Below, in pieces: positions 43,429 through 52,996 of a DNA stretch of 64,000 nt. Every line of letters starts with the position of its first letter. The stretch's first letter is position 1. The notes below the pieces were generated by a model that worked only from the letters and a program-made list of their open reading frames with translations, was not told where the DNA came from and did no database searches. Both the position numbers and the translations under genes were made by a program. Source of the DNA: Acinetobacter piscicola (GTDB taxonomy: Bacteria > Pseudomonadota > Gammaproteobacteria > Pseudomonadales > Moraxellaceae); contig NZ_NIFO01000005.1 of the NCBI RefSeq assembly GCF_002233755.1, forward strand, positions 168,738-232,737. Reading direction: 5' to 3'.

Positions 43429-45153
43429 CTACGAATTTGGTGAAAAGTGTAAATCGTAACTAATCGCCGTGTTGAATGCTTCAATATCAAAATCGACTAA
43501 ATTTTCTGGTATTTTCATCAATAAAGGCAAACGAATCAGTCCATTATCTCCGCTTGGGAAAGCATAATGGCGTTCCAACTCACTCATAGATGTTAAACTT
43601 TCAAATTCAATAAATACATGATATTTGGGTAAACTTTTAGGAATAGCTAGAACATCCATGTAAGTTTGCTTTTTAATCAATAATGCAGCCTGATTGGTTT
43701 GCGTAATTTCATTATCAACACGATCGCCTCGCAAAATTCTTTTAATAAAAGAACCTTGCCACGACGTTTGCTCTTTTTTCAATTGAGTAACGTAGTGAGT
43801 TAAATCACGATAATCCGTCATTTGATCAAACAAAATGCTTTGAATTTTTTTAATCGGTTGTTGTGAACGCTCATGCATCACTTGCCATTCATGCTTACTC
43901 ATTGGAATAAAAATTTCATCTTTCCTTTTTTCCAAAAGTTTTAAATAAGCCAATAAACGATATTCAAAAAGTTGTACGGCGTGATTAAAGAATAAAGCTG
44001 GCTGTTCTTTAAAATCTCGATAATGTGCAAGAATTTCAGAAAAAATTCGATGTACACTCATGAATAAGTATTCAAACTCTTCTATATGCGATAAATCACT
44101 TTTAACTGCATTGCGCAAAGGCATTAGAATATTGGCCGTGATCAATTGCTCAATCTTTTTTAAATGATTTTGAGCAACTGAATCACTATTATTCGCCGAC
44201 ATACCTAAAGGTTCCATTAAGAATGGCAACAGTGTTTTATCTGTAAAATGTTCAAAATCTTGCACGATTTCAATCACATCCTTCTGCACTTGGCTTTGAA
44301 TCGTGATCATCCTCTGCATCATTTCAGCTATGTCGTCTTTATAGTTTTCATCATTAATTTTATCAATTTCAACGACTAGTCCAGTCACATAAATTTGATT
44401 TTTATATTCAATATTTTCTTCAAATAAAAAACGTCGAATTGAATATGGATTTTGTTCAAAATTCTGAATTGGTGCGATTAAATAAATAAATTCAGATGTT
44501 TTAACAATGTCAAATTTTCTAACTTTTTGTTCAGTTAAAACATAATATTTAAAAAACGGATGGTTTCTTAATTCTGCCGACTTAGGCAGTAAAGGCTTAA
44601 ACCAATAACCCAATAATTGTTGCTTAATAAAGACTTCAACAATAAAACAGCGTATTTGTTCGCACGTCAGATTGCGAATCCCTTGAGGCGGCTGAATTTT
44701 AATTTTGCGAATCAGTTTCGCAACATCTTGCAAAAAGACTCTGCGAATCAACATTTTTTCACGCTGTAGACTTAAATTATCATCAACAGGGATTAAATCG
44801 ATTTGATGCAAAGCATTTTCTAGATAGTCTGCAATTTGCACACTGTCTGTAACGTCCTTCAACCAATTTATAGAGTTGCTTAATTTACTCGCAATCGATC
44901 GCATACGTTCACTGGAAAAACTATGCTTTAAAATACTTAAAGAATTGGTAATCGTATACTCAAATGTATTGGTGACACGATTCCATTGAATATCTTTTGG
45001 CTTTAAAATTTGACGGTCAATTTCTTCTCGCACTTCAATATTTTCAGTGTCGAAAACATGCAATAAAGTACCTTCCCAGTTTAAATCTGTACTCGGTTCT
45101 AATTGTGACAGCATTGCTCTTGTTTGGTATGGTATTACAGCAGAGTTCATCAT
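43429..45153 (-). CDS. Large hypothetical protein
   Basis: 574 residues, mostly predicted alpha-helical, soluble, with no signal peptide or membrane segment. Central helices around residues 280-400 (MMQRMITIQSQVQKDVIEIVQDFEHFTDK, LKKIEQLITANILMPLRNAVK) may form coiled coils, and a basic patch IKRILRGDR lies near 480. The C terminus (LPKYHVFIEFESLTSMSELERHYAF) looks beta-rich. I do not recognise it. ATG 45153 or 45150. It stands alone, followed on the same strand by gap after 343 nt. Confidence 0.7.
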   Translation of the reverse strand: MMNSAVIPYQTRAMLSQLEPSTDLNWEGTLLHVFDTENIEVREEIDRQILKPKDIQWNRVTNTFEYTITNSLSILKHSFSSERMRSIASKLSNSINWLKDVTDSVQIADYLENALHQIDLIPVDDNLSLQREKMLIRRVFLQDVAKLIRKIKIQPPQGIRNLTCEQIRCFIVEVFIKQQLLGYWFKPLLPKSAELRNHPFFKYYVLTEQKVRKFDIVKTSEFIYLIAPIQNFEQNPYSIRRFLFEENIEYKNQIYVTGLVVEIDKINDENYKDDIAEMMQRMITIQSQVQKDVIEIVQDFEHFTDKTLLPFLMEPLGMSANNSDSVAQNHLKKIEQLITANILMPLRNAVKSDLSHIEEFEYLFMSVHRIFSEILAHYRDFKEQPALFFNHAVQLFEYRLLAYLKLLEKRKDEIFIPMSKHEWQVMHERSQQPIKKIQSILFDQMTDYRDLTHYVTQLKKEQTSWQGSFIKRILRGDRVDNEITQTNQAALLIKKQTYMDVLAIPKSLPKYHVFIEFESLTSMSELERHYAFPSGDNGLIRLPLLMKIPENLVDFDIEAFNTAISYDLHFSPNS

Positions 45154-45635
45154 ATAACCAACTTTTTACTTGTAAAAAGTAAATATAAGAAACTTTAATA
45201 TTGAGACATATTTAACATATTTTTTCATTTTTGTTAATTATTTATGTGTGAATTGGCAAAATCTTATTCTTTTGATAACCATTTTAAACTGTGCATAATT
45301 TATCTATATTCTTTTAATTTGAGCATTTTTCAATCAACTTTTACTTAAAATACCACATTGAATTGCTTTAAACATTCAGAAGCACAGCTTCACAAAAATA
45401 ATGATACCACTTTAGAATATTTTGATAGTTACTGTTTCTTAAACGACGAACAAAACATGATCTGTATATATTTCGAGCTTCCTGCTCAGATTGTGATTAA
45501 AATGATCTCATCATTCATTATTAAATTAAACTTGGAAATCATTTTGTTATTTTCATTCATACTCTAAGGTAAATATACCTCATGTATCATGTTAATTTGT
45601 ACAACAATCAACCATTTACAAAACATCAATAAACC
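45154..45635. other. Gene-free stretch between the 574-residue protein and rarD
   Basis: About 480 nt of AT-rich sequence. A 69-codon ORF (45358-45567) starts at TTG without a ribosome site and is not credible as a gene. No strong terminator or RNA structure was noticed. The promoter of the 574-residue gene should lie near 45170-45250. Confidence 0.4.
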
Positions 45636-46559
45636 TTAATATTTATCGAATTTTTCAATATTTAACGTTAAGTCTTTCTTACGTTGTTTTTGTTTATAAA
45701 GATGAACAACGCCTTCGATCACTAAAACGCCAACAGCACACCAAATCGGTATATAAGTTAGCCATTCTTCTTTTGAAATTGACTCACCCAATGCAAGCGA
45801 TGCCAAAGCGAGTAAAACTGGTTCTAAATAACTCAATAAGCCAAATAAAATCATGGGTAAATGTCGACTGGCAAGAATATAGCTACCTAAGCCAATTGCA
45901 CTCAATAAACCAAGTCCAGCAACAACAAGTATTAAACTCGGTGAATCAATAAATTGACCATAAGCGTTTAAGCCCGTTTGGGTAAAATAAATCGCAAGTG
46001 GAATACAAATCAAAATGTCCCACCAAAAACCACCAAGATTGTCTGTTTGAATTTTTTTACGAATCAGAAAATATAGCGAATAACCCACCGCAACGCTTAT
46101 TGTTTCCCATGCAATACTTCCCAATCGCCACAATTCATGCCCCACACCTAAAGTAGCAAAAGCTACGGCAACCATTTGGAACTTTGACAATTTTTCTTTG
46201 TATAGAACACTACCGACCAAAACTAAAACGAGCGGTAATAAAAAATATCCAAGCGAAACTTGTAATCCCCGACCATTCATTGGTCCCCAAAGAAATAGCC
46301 ATAATTGAAAACAAGTTAATGTAGAAGTAATTACTAAAACCAAAAGCAGAAAAGGCTTTTCGAGAATTCTTTTATAAATTGTTTTGACGTGAACAAAATC
46401 ACCGCTAAACAACATAAATAAGGTTAAAAACGGTAATGTTGAAATAATTCTCCAACCAAAAGTTTGCTGACTATCCATATCCCCAAACAGTTTGGTATAA
46501 AAATACAAAACACCAAATGTGACAGATGCCAATATAGACAATGCTACGCCTTTAAACAT
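45636..46559 (-). CDS. rarD: EamA-family transporter RarD
   Basis: 307 residues with ten predicted membrane helices. SILASVTFGVLYFYTKLFG, WRIISTLPFLTLFML, LFLWGPMNGRGLQVSLGYFLLPLVLVLVG and LSYLEPVLLALASLALGESIS match RarD (chloramphenicol-sensitive protein). It belongs to the drug/metabolite transporter superfamily; the natural substrate is unknown. Single gene in the inner membrane. Confidence 0.9.
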   Translation of the reverse strand: MFKGVALSILASVTFGVLYFYTKLFGDMDSQQTFGWRIISTLPFLTLFMLFSGDFVHVKTIYKRILEKPFLLLVLVITSTLTCFQLWLFLWGPMNGRGLQVSLGYFLLPLVLVLVGSVLYKEKLSKFQMVAVAFATLGVGHELWRLGSIAWETISVAVGYSLYFLIRKKIQTDNLGGFWWDILICIPLAIYFTQTGLNAYGQFIDSPSLILVVAGLGLLSAIGLGSYILASRHLPMILFGLLSYLEPVLLALASLALGESISKEEWLTYIPIWCAVGVLVIEGVVHLYKQKQRKKDLTLNIEKFDKY

Positions 46560-46719
46560 CTGTTACCTCAATCTCCACATATTTAGAGTTATTATAAACA
46601 TTTTTCATTAAATATCACTTGAAAGATCAATCATTTTTATTATTTAAACAATCACTTTCGAATTCAACAATCTATTTAAAAATCAATATTTTGAAAATTA
46701 ATATAATTTATACTTATGA

Positions 46720-47307
46720 CTATTGATCCGTTTGTTTGGTACGAATAATATCTTTTAAATTAAAGCCTACGATTTGCGCATAGCGTAGAAATTCAGTAAC
46801 TTTTGCTTCATCTGGATGAGGATTACGGGACAATAACCATAAATATCTCCGTTTCGGCTCACCCACTAAAGCCATTTGGTAAGCTGGATCTATTTTCAAA
46901 ATCCAGTAATCACCACGTCCTACTGGCATCCAACGAATAGACTCAGGAAGGAAACTCACCTTTAATTTTGAATTAAATGGCTCATTGCTAATAAAACCTT
47001 CCCCTAAAGAACGCAATTCATTGCCATCAACATCAATACACCGATTATCAACTGCAATATTTCCGTATTCATTTACGGTATAACGTGCGGTTACATCCTT
47101 TGCACATTGTTTTTGAAAATACATCGGTTTACGTGCAATCTCATACCAAAGCCCTAAATATTGACTTAACTCCAACTTGGGGACAGCTGCCAAAGTTGAA
47201 TTTTCTGCATAAGTTTGACTATAAAAATTAGGCAAAGCGATCACGCTACATAAAATTATTCGTTTTTTTAAATCATTCGCTTTGGGTAATTTTTTTAGAA
47301 ATTGCAC
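46720..47307 (-). CDS. blc: Bacterial lipocalin (Blc-like)
   Basis: 195 residues. The lipocalin signature GLWYEIARKP (about residue 51) begins the barrel; TARYTVNEYGNIAVDNRC, GRGDYWILKIDPAYQMALVGEP and YLWLLSRNP match Blc. The N-terminal hydrophobic segment (RIILCSVIALPNFYSQTYA) acts as a Sec signal peptide; the only Cys there is in ILC, which is early for a lipobox, so lipidation is uncertain. Blc proteins bind lysophospholipids or fatty acids at the outer membrane and respond to envelope stress. GTG start with GAGGG 6 nt upstream. Confidence 0.9.
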   Translation of the reverse strand: MQFLKKLPKANDLKKRIILCSVIALPNFYSQTYAENSTLAAVPKLELSQYLGLWYEIARKPMYFQKQCAKDVTARYTVNEYGNIAVDNRCIDVDGNELRSLGEGFISNEPFNSKLKVSFLPESIRWMPVGRGDYWILKIDPAYQMALVGEPKRRYLWLLSRNPHPDEAKVTEFLRYAQIVGFNLKDIIRTKQTDQ

Positions 47308-47369
47308 CTTATACCCTCATTATTTGCAAATACTATAATTATTAAAATAATCAGAAATTTAAACTTAGA

Positions 47370-47411
47370 CTGTAGCTTTATGTATCTCAAACAATACTTA
47401 AAGCTACAGCA
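47370..47411. repeat. 11-bp inverted repeat between lipocalin and uvrB
   Basis: CTGTAGCTTTA and TAAAGCTACAG separated by about 19 nt, with no T-run. A transcript hairpin at the end of uvrB is possible. Confidence 0.5.
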
Positions 47412-47435
47412 TGATATCGCGTTGAATTGAATGAA

Positions 47436-49457
47436 TTATTGTAACATTCTAGTTTTTAAGCGAACCATTTCATCGCGTAAACGAGCAGCTTGTTCAAACT
47501 GAAGCTCTTTCGATGCTTTTAACATCTCCTTCTCTAGTTTAGACAAGTGTTTGCTCAATAATTTAGGATCAGCAAGTAAATGTTGTTCGTCTGCGGTTAA
47601 TGCACCATTTTGTTCAAGAATTTTTGCATCAATTTCATCATCTTCTAACACTTCACCTGAATCAATTTCCTTCATAACTTGGCGTACCGCGCTGCGTGGA
47701 ATAATACCATGTTCTTCATTAAACTGAATTTGTTTAGCTCGACGACGCTCAGTTTCATCAATCGCTTTTTGCATTGAATCTGTAATACGATCTGCGTAAA
47801 GAATTGCTTTACCATTCAAATGTCGTGCAGCACGACCAATCGTTTGAATCAATGAACGCTCAGAGCGTAAAAAACCTTCTTTATCTGCATCAAGAATGGC
47901 AACCAAAGAAACCTCAGGCATATCCAAACCTTCACGTAATAAGTTAATGCCGACTAAAACATCATGCACACCTGTCCGCAAATCATGAATAATTTTAACC
48001 CGCTCTACGGTATCAATATCTGAATGTAAATAAGCCACTTTTACACCATATTCTTTCAGATATGAAGTTAAGTCTTCAGCCATACGTTTAGTCAAAGTTG
48101 TCACTAAAACTCGTTCATTTAATTCTTTACGAATATTAATTTCAGAGAGCACATCATCCACTTGAGTCAGCACTGGACGTATTTCAATTTGAGGGTCAAC
48201 TAATCCTGTTGGACGAACGACTTGCTCTGCGACTTGCTCAGACTTCTCCAATTCATATTTTGCAGGTGTTGCACTGACATAAATCGTCGCTGGAACAATA
48301 CGTTCCCATTCTTCAAACTTCATTGGACGATTGTCCAACGCACTCGGCAAGCGGAAACCATAATTCACTAAATTTTCTTTTCGTGATCGGTCACCTTTAT
48401 ACATCGCCCCAATTTGTGGAACTGTCACATGTGACTCATCGATAATCAATAAAGCATCATCTGGAATATAATCAAATAAGGTCGGCGGTGCTTCCCCCGC
48501 TGGGCGACCCGATAAATGTCGTGAATAATTTTCGATACCATTGGTATAACCCAATTGTTGCATCATTTCTAAATCATAGCGTGTACGTTGTTCAATACGT
48601 TGTGCTTCAAGTAATTTTTCATGCTCTTTAAAAAAGATTAAACGCTCAGCCAATTCTTCACGTATGGTGCCAATCGCTCTTTGCAAATTATCTTTTGGTG
48701 TTACGTAATGACTTTTCGGATAAATCGTTACACGTGGTGCTTTGCGTACTAGCTTACCTGTTAATGGATCAAACCAACGAATTGAATCGACCTCATCATC
48801 AAACAACTCAATACGAATCGCATGTTGGTCTGACTCCGCAGGGAAAATATCAATAATTTCACCACGAATACGATAAGTACCTCGTAAAAACTCAAGCTCA
48901 TTACGGGTATATTGCATTTCTACTAAACGACGGATAATGTCATCACGACTAATACGATCACCTTGCACAATGTGCAACAACATACTCATATAAGCATTCG
49001 GATCACCCAAACCATAAATTGCAGAGACAGACGCAACAATAATGGCATCACGTCTTTCCAATAAAGCACGTGTTGCAGAAAGTCGCATTTGATCAATATG
49101 ATCATTGATGGCTGAGTCTTTTTCAATAAAAGTATCAGAGGAAGGTACGTAGGCTTCAGGTTGATAATAATCGTAATAACTTACGAAATACTCAACAGCA
49201 TTGTTTGGGAAAAAAGCTTTAAATTCCCCATAAAGTTGTGCAGCTAAGGTTTTATTATGTGCCATGACAATTGTTGGTCGCTGCGTTTGAGCAATCACAT
49301 TGGCCATAGTGTAGGTTTTACCTGAACCAGTTACCCCGAGTAAAAGTTGATCGCGGAAACCTTTATTTACGCCTTCGACTAATTTTGCAATGGCTTGCGG
49401 CTGATCGCCTGCAGGCTCATAATTTGTAACAAGTTCAAAAGGTTGATGATCACTCAC
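47436..49457 (-). CDS. uvrB: UvrABC system protein B
   Basis: 673 residues. Walker [15 protein letters not shown] (about 43-56), the beta-hairpin region [21 protein letters not shown], the DESH box [15 protein letters not shown], helicase motif [17 protein letters not shown] and the C-terminal UVR motif ([24 protein letters not shown]) are all present. It loads at damaged DNA with UvrA and then recruits UvrC. GTG start. It stands alone with no visible LexA box noticed. Confidence 0.98.
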   Translation of the reverse strand: MSDHQPFELVTNYEPAGDQPQAIAKLVEGVNKGFRDQLLLGVTGSGKTYTMANVIAQTQRPTIVMAHNKTLAAQLYGEFKAFFPNNAVEYFVSYYDYYQPEAYVPSSDTFIEKDSAINDHIDQMRLSATRALLERRDAIIVASVSAIYGLGDPNAYMSMLLHIVQGDRISRDDIIRRLVEMQYTRNELEFLRGTYRIRGEIIDIFPAESDQHAIRIELFDDEVDSIRWFDPLTGKLVRKAPRVTIYPKSHYVTPKDNLQRAIGTIREELAERLIFFKEHEKLLEAQRIEQRTRYDLEMMQQLGYTNGIENYSRHLSGRPAGEAPPTLFDYIPDDALLIIDESHVTVPQIGAMYKGDRSRKENLVNYGFRLPSALDNRPMKFEEWERIVPATIYVSATPAKYELEKSEQVAEQVVRPTGLVDPQIEIRPVLTQVDDVLSEINIRKELNERVLVTTLTKRMAEDLTSYLKEYGVKVAYLHSDIDTVERVKIIHDLRTGVHDVLVGINLLREGLDMPEVSLVAILDADKEGFLRSERSLIQTIGRAARHLNGKAILYADRITDSMQKAIDETERRRAKQIQFNEEHGIIPRSAVRQVMKEIDSGEVLEDDEIDAKILEQNGALTADEQHLLADPKLLSKHLSKLEKEMLKASKELQFEQAARLRDEMVRLKTRMLQ

Positions 49458-49720
49458 GGGCTATTCTCTTCTTACCAATACAATTGACTCATTCATATAT
49501 GCAAATGAATTGCACGATTCAATGAACCACAGTGAATAGGAAATGACTCTAAAAATAAATAACAAATACAATGCCACAACAAGTCTAACAGAAAGCTGAC
49601 TATCCACTTGTCGAGATTTATTATAAATGGGGTTAATTACACAATATTCAATAAATATCCTTGACCCTTTTTTAATTCAATAGCAACATGGAAACAAGCC
49701 GACTAAAAGATTGAAAAAAC

Positions 49721-50500
49721 ATGACTTATCAATATCATGATGAAAGTATAATCAAGAGCTTAACTGAAGATACGGTTTTTGTTTTTGGTAGCAATATGGC
49801 AGGTACACATCAAGGCGGTGCTGCGAAAACTGCACATTTATATTTTGGTGCAATGAAAGGTGTTGGACGAGGTTGGTCAGGTCAAAGCTTTGCTATTCCA
49901 ACCATGAATGAACATTTACAGCAAATGCCACTTTCACAAATTCAACATTATATTGATGATTTTAAGATCTATACCAAGAATCATCCAAAACTAAAATACT
50001 TTATTACTTCAGTAGGTTGTGGCGTTGCAGGTTATAAAGTTGAAGAAATTGCGCCGATGTTTAAAGGCATTTCACGTAATGTGATTTTTCCGCAATCTTT
50101 TCGTCCTTTTGTAGAAAAAACATTACCTAAACTTACGCAAAAATTACTCCATAGTTTTATCAACGAACAGGTTATTTTTAATGCTGAGCTTGAACAGGCT
50201 ATTCATGGTTTAGATTTAACGGATGCAGAAAAAAGTTTAGCCACGATTATTTTAAATACGCCTATGTACCCGACCGATAGTAATGGTCGTGATCGTGAAT
50301 TTGAAATTCAGGATATTCTACATAATCTGCATGGTAAAACATTTGAATTTCAACCAGACGCTGAAGGTTCTATGATTTTTGGTGGTGCAATATTAGCGTT
50401 ATTAGAACTTTATCATTTAAACGAAAATGATTTTATTGATGTATGGAATGGTACGCGAACAATTGCAGCACCAAAGGCTGAAAATCATTCTAAAAAATAA
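49721..50500 (+). CDS. Macro-domain-like protein with C-terminal extension
   Basis: 259 residues. VFVFGSNMAGTHQGGAAKTAHLYFGA and GQSFAIPTM (about residues 19-67) and FITSVGCGVAGYKVEEIAPMF (about 95-115) correspond to the ADP-ribose-binding loops of macro-type folds, in the FGSN..G.H..GAA variant also seen in phage and plasmid proteins. The C-terminal 130 residues are helical and not recognised. Enzymatic removal or binding of ADP-ribose is a plausible role, but not shown. Monocistronic, with a terminator at 50557-50594; it is close to uvrB but divergent. Confidence 0.75.
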   Translation: MTYQYHDESIIKSLTEDTVFVFGSNMAGTHQGGAAKTAHLYFGAMKGVGRGWSGQSFAIPTMNEHLQQMPLSQIQHYIDDFKIYTKNHPKLKYFITSVGCGVAGYKVEEIAPMFKGISRNVIFPQSFRPFVEKTLPKLTQKLLHSFINEQVIFNAELEQAIHGLDLTDAEKSLATIILNTPMYPTDSNGRDREFEIQDILHNLHGKTFEFQPDAEGSMIFGGAILALLELYHLNENDFIDVWNGTRTIAAPKAENHSKK

Positions 50501-50556
50501 ATGATTAAATGGCTATTGATTAAATAAAATATTAATCGTTTGAATATGCAAATATC

Positions 50557-50594
50557 GGGATCAGCAATTATAAAATTAAACTGATCCCTTTTTT
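50557..50594 (+). terminator. Terminator after the macro-domain-like gene
   Basis: Stem GGGATCAG / CTGATCCC with a 16-nt AT loop and six T. Confidence 0.82.
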
Positions 50595-51075
50595 AATTAT
50601 AAAAAAATTCTAATCTGTAAGGGTTATAGCTTAGTAAAATAAGAACAATGTCAGTTGTTTCATATAAAAATACAAATGTATTTTTATTAATACATTACGT
50701 TTATACCAAATAATAATAGCTAACACTATTTTACTCATTAATAAAAAACAAATTCGTTAATGCAAACAAATTAATTAGAAAATCTTATCAAATAAAACTC
50801 ACCTATAACATTTAAGAGACGAATCAATCTCAAGTCCAACTGATATTTTATGTATTTTATTTTTTATATTTTACCTACAGATATTACAAATCAAAAAACT
50901 CATAAGATTATATTTACGGTCAAAAAATAACTTAAATTTAATTAGTTTTACTAAAAAATAAAAGAATAATACAACAAATAATAAACAATTCTTTATTCTT
51001 ATTATTTTGATATTACAAGCTTTTCATGTATATTTTGTTCTACTTTAGAACTTAAAAACAAATGAGAATCCTGTA
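50595..51075 (+). promoter_or_regulatory. Very AT-rich leader of the diguanylate cyclase gene
   Basis: About 480 nt with no gene. A perfect palindrome GTTCTA-ctt-TAGAAC lies at 51037-51051, 25 nt before the start codon, where it could act as an operator or a transcript hairpin near the ribosome site. Confidence 0.4.
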
Positions 51076-52521
51076 ATGGATATTACAAATTCCACTATAT
51101 TTGATATATCACCAATCCCCATGTGGTTAGAAGATCTGAGTGAAATCAAAAAACAATTCGACCAGTGGAAACAGCAAGGTATTACTGATCTTCAACCCTT
51201 TTTAGAAGACAATTTTGACTTGGTTATTGAATGCGCACATAAAATTAAAATTATTAAAGTGAATAAAAAAACTTTAGAGCTTTTTGAAGCGCATAGTCAG
51301 CCTCACTTATGTCAAAATCTCAATGTTATTTTTCAAAAAGAAATGTTCAAAGCACATCTTCGAGAATTAGTCTCTTTGTGGAATGGCAACAATGAGTATT
51401 TAAGTACAACCACAAATTATACGATTTCGGGCAAGAAACTTGATATTAAACTGAGAGCAGTCGTACTTCCTGGTTCAGAAGATACGTTTAACCAAGTATT
51501 AATCACGACTGAGGATATTACTGATTACCAAAATGCTCATCGTCGTGAAGAAACCAATCGTCAGCTTGCTGAATCTCGATTTATTTATTCTCCAACTTCA
51601 TTATGGGTTGAGGATTTTAGTCGTGTAAAAATGCGCTTAGACCAATTGCGAAATATTGGAATTGAAGACTTTCGTACCTTTTTAGATGTCCATTCAGATT
51701 TCGTCAATCAATGCGTAGAAGACATTATTCTCCTCGATGTAAACCAAGCAACCTTAGATTTATTTAAAGCAAAAGATAAAGATACTTTATTTAAAAATCT
51801 ATATCGTGTTTTTGCTAAAGAAATGCATCAAACTTTTCGTGAACAATTGATTGAATTATGGAACGGGAAAATTCATCATCAACGTGAAGCTGTCAACTAT
51901 GCTTTAGATGGCTCTATTCGAAATGTATTGTTGCAGTTTACAGTTTTTCCCGGCTATGAAGACGATTGGAGTTTAGTCCAAGTTGCCTTAACCGATATTA
52001 CTGCGCGTAAAAAAGCTGAAAGCTATTTGGAATATTTAGGCAAACACGATGTTTTAACTAAACTGTTCAATCGATCTTTCTATACTGAAGAAATCAACCG
52101 CTTAGAACGTAGTGTACTCCGCCCTGTTTCTGCTATTTTCATCGATATGAATGGTTTAAAAGCCATAAATGATCAATATGGGCATGATGTCGGTGATGAG
52201 TTGCTTCGTCGCATGGGTAATATATTAAATCGTACCGTTACACATACTAGCTTTACAGCGTCTCGAATCGGTGGGGATGAATTTGTAGTGATGATGTCTG
52301 GTGCAAATGAATAGGCTGTCAATTCAACCATTATGACCATTGAAGAATTACTCAATATCGATAATCAATATTATTCGTCACACCCGATCAGCATTGCTAT
52401 TGGTTATGCAACAACAGAGCCTCATGAAAAAGTTGAGGATATGTTAAAGCGTGCCGACCAAGTCATGTATCAAAAGAAAAAAGATTATTATGAATATTTT
52501 ACTCAGCCTTTGGATCGCTAA
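51076..52521 (+). pseudogene. PAS-PAS-GGDEF diguanylate cyclase interrupted by an in-frame amber codon
   Basis: The reading frame continues through a single TAG at 52312-52314: residues 1-412, then AVNSTIMTIEELL... to the stop at 52521. Two homologous PAS-like domains (about 10-150 and 170-305, each starting with WLEDLSEIK or WVEDFSRVK) precede a GGDEF domain (LTKLFNRSFYTEEINRLER, MNGLKAINDQYGHDVGDELL, active-site RIGGDEFVVM near 397-404). The tail AIGYATTEPHEKVEDMLKRADQVMYQKKKDYY is a typical GGDEF end and needs to be joined for a complete fold. The break follows the active site. It makes cyclic di-GMP if functional; as sequenced the protein is truncated, unless the codon is suppressed or a sequencing error. 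Confidence 0.88.
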
Positions 52522-52563
52522 TAAATAACGCTCTCCATATCATTTCGTTCAAGTAACACACAT

Positions 52564-52593
52564 AAAAATAGGTGCTGAATGCACCTATTTTTA
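52564..52593. terminator. Bidirectional terminator
   Basis: AAAAATAGGTGC / GCACCTATTTTT with loop TGAAT; serves the cyclase gene on plus and the 60-residue gene on minus. Confidence 0.85.
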
Positions 52594-52594
52594 A

Positions 52595-52777
52595 TTACCT
52601 TTTGCCCATAGAGCGACGTGTACCACGTGGTGGCATCCATGTCCGATCTGCATATTGTTCAGGCTTTGGACGCACTTGATTATGTGCGACATCATCTTGA
52701 TTTTCACCTGAAGCCGAAGGCATTGGAAAAGGTAACTTCGCCAAAGACTTTTTCTTTGGAGTATTTTGGGTGCTCAT
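52595..52777 (-). CDS. Small hypothetical protein, 60 residues
   Basis: From ATG 52777 (GAG 8 nt upstream): MSTQNTPKKKSLAKLPFPMP... ending WMPPRGTRRSMGKR. Basic, Pro-rich and probably disordered, with no membrane segment. It is chosen over an overlapping plus-strand ORF because it ends at a bidirectional terminator and its composition is protein-like. I do not recognise it. Confidence 0.55.
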   Translation of the reverse strand: MSTQNTPKKKSLAKLPFPMPSASGENQDDVAHNQVRPKPEQYADRTWMPPRGTRRSMGKR

Positions 52778-52996
52778 ATGATTCACTCAATTTTAACTGA
52801 ACATATTGTACGTAAAATTACTGAATGATGCGAGTGCTCATGTGAGACATTCACGATTTGTCGTCTCTTGATACAGTAAATTTTAATTTTCGTAGCTTTC
52901 TAGTGAATTTGCTTAGATATTGAACAACGACATACACTATTTTAAGCTATGATAGTGTGCTTTTTATTTTTAATCCCTATAAGAAGGAATAATGCC

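Noticed and set aside
45358..45567. 69-codon plus-strand ORF between the 574-residue protein and rarD
   Set aside because: TTG start with no Shine-Dalgarno, stop immediately upstream, biased composition. Could be a remnant but not supportable as a gene.
52618..52800. 60-codon plus-strand ORF opposite the 60-residue minus-strand gene
   Set aside because: Overlaps the better-supported minus-strand ORF, which has a ribosome site and ends at a bidirectional terminator.
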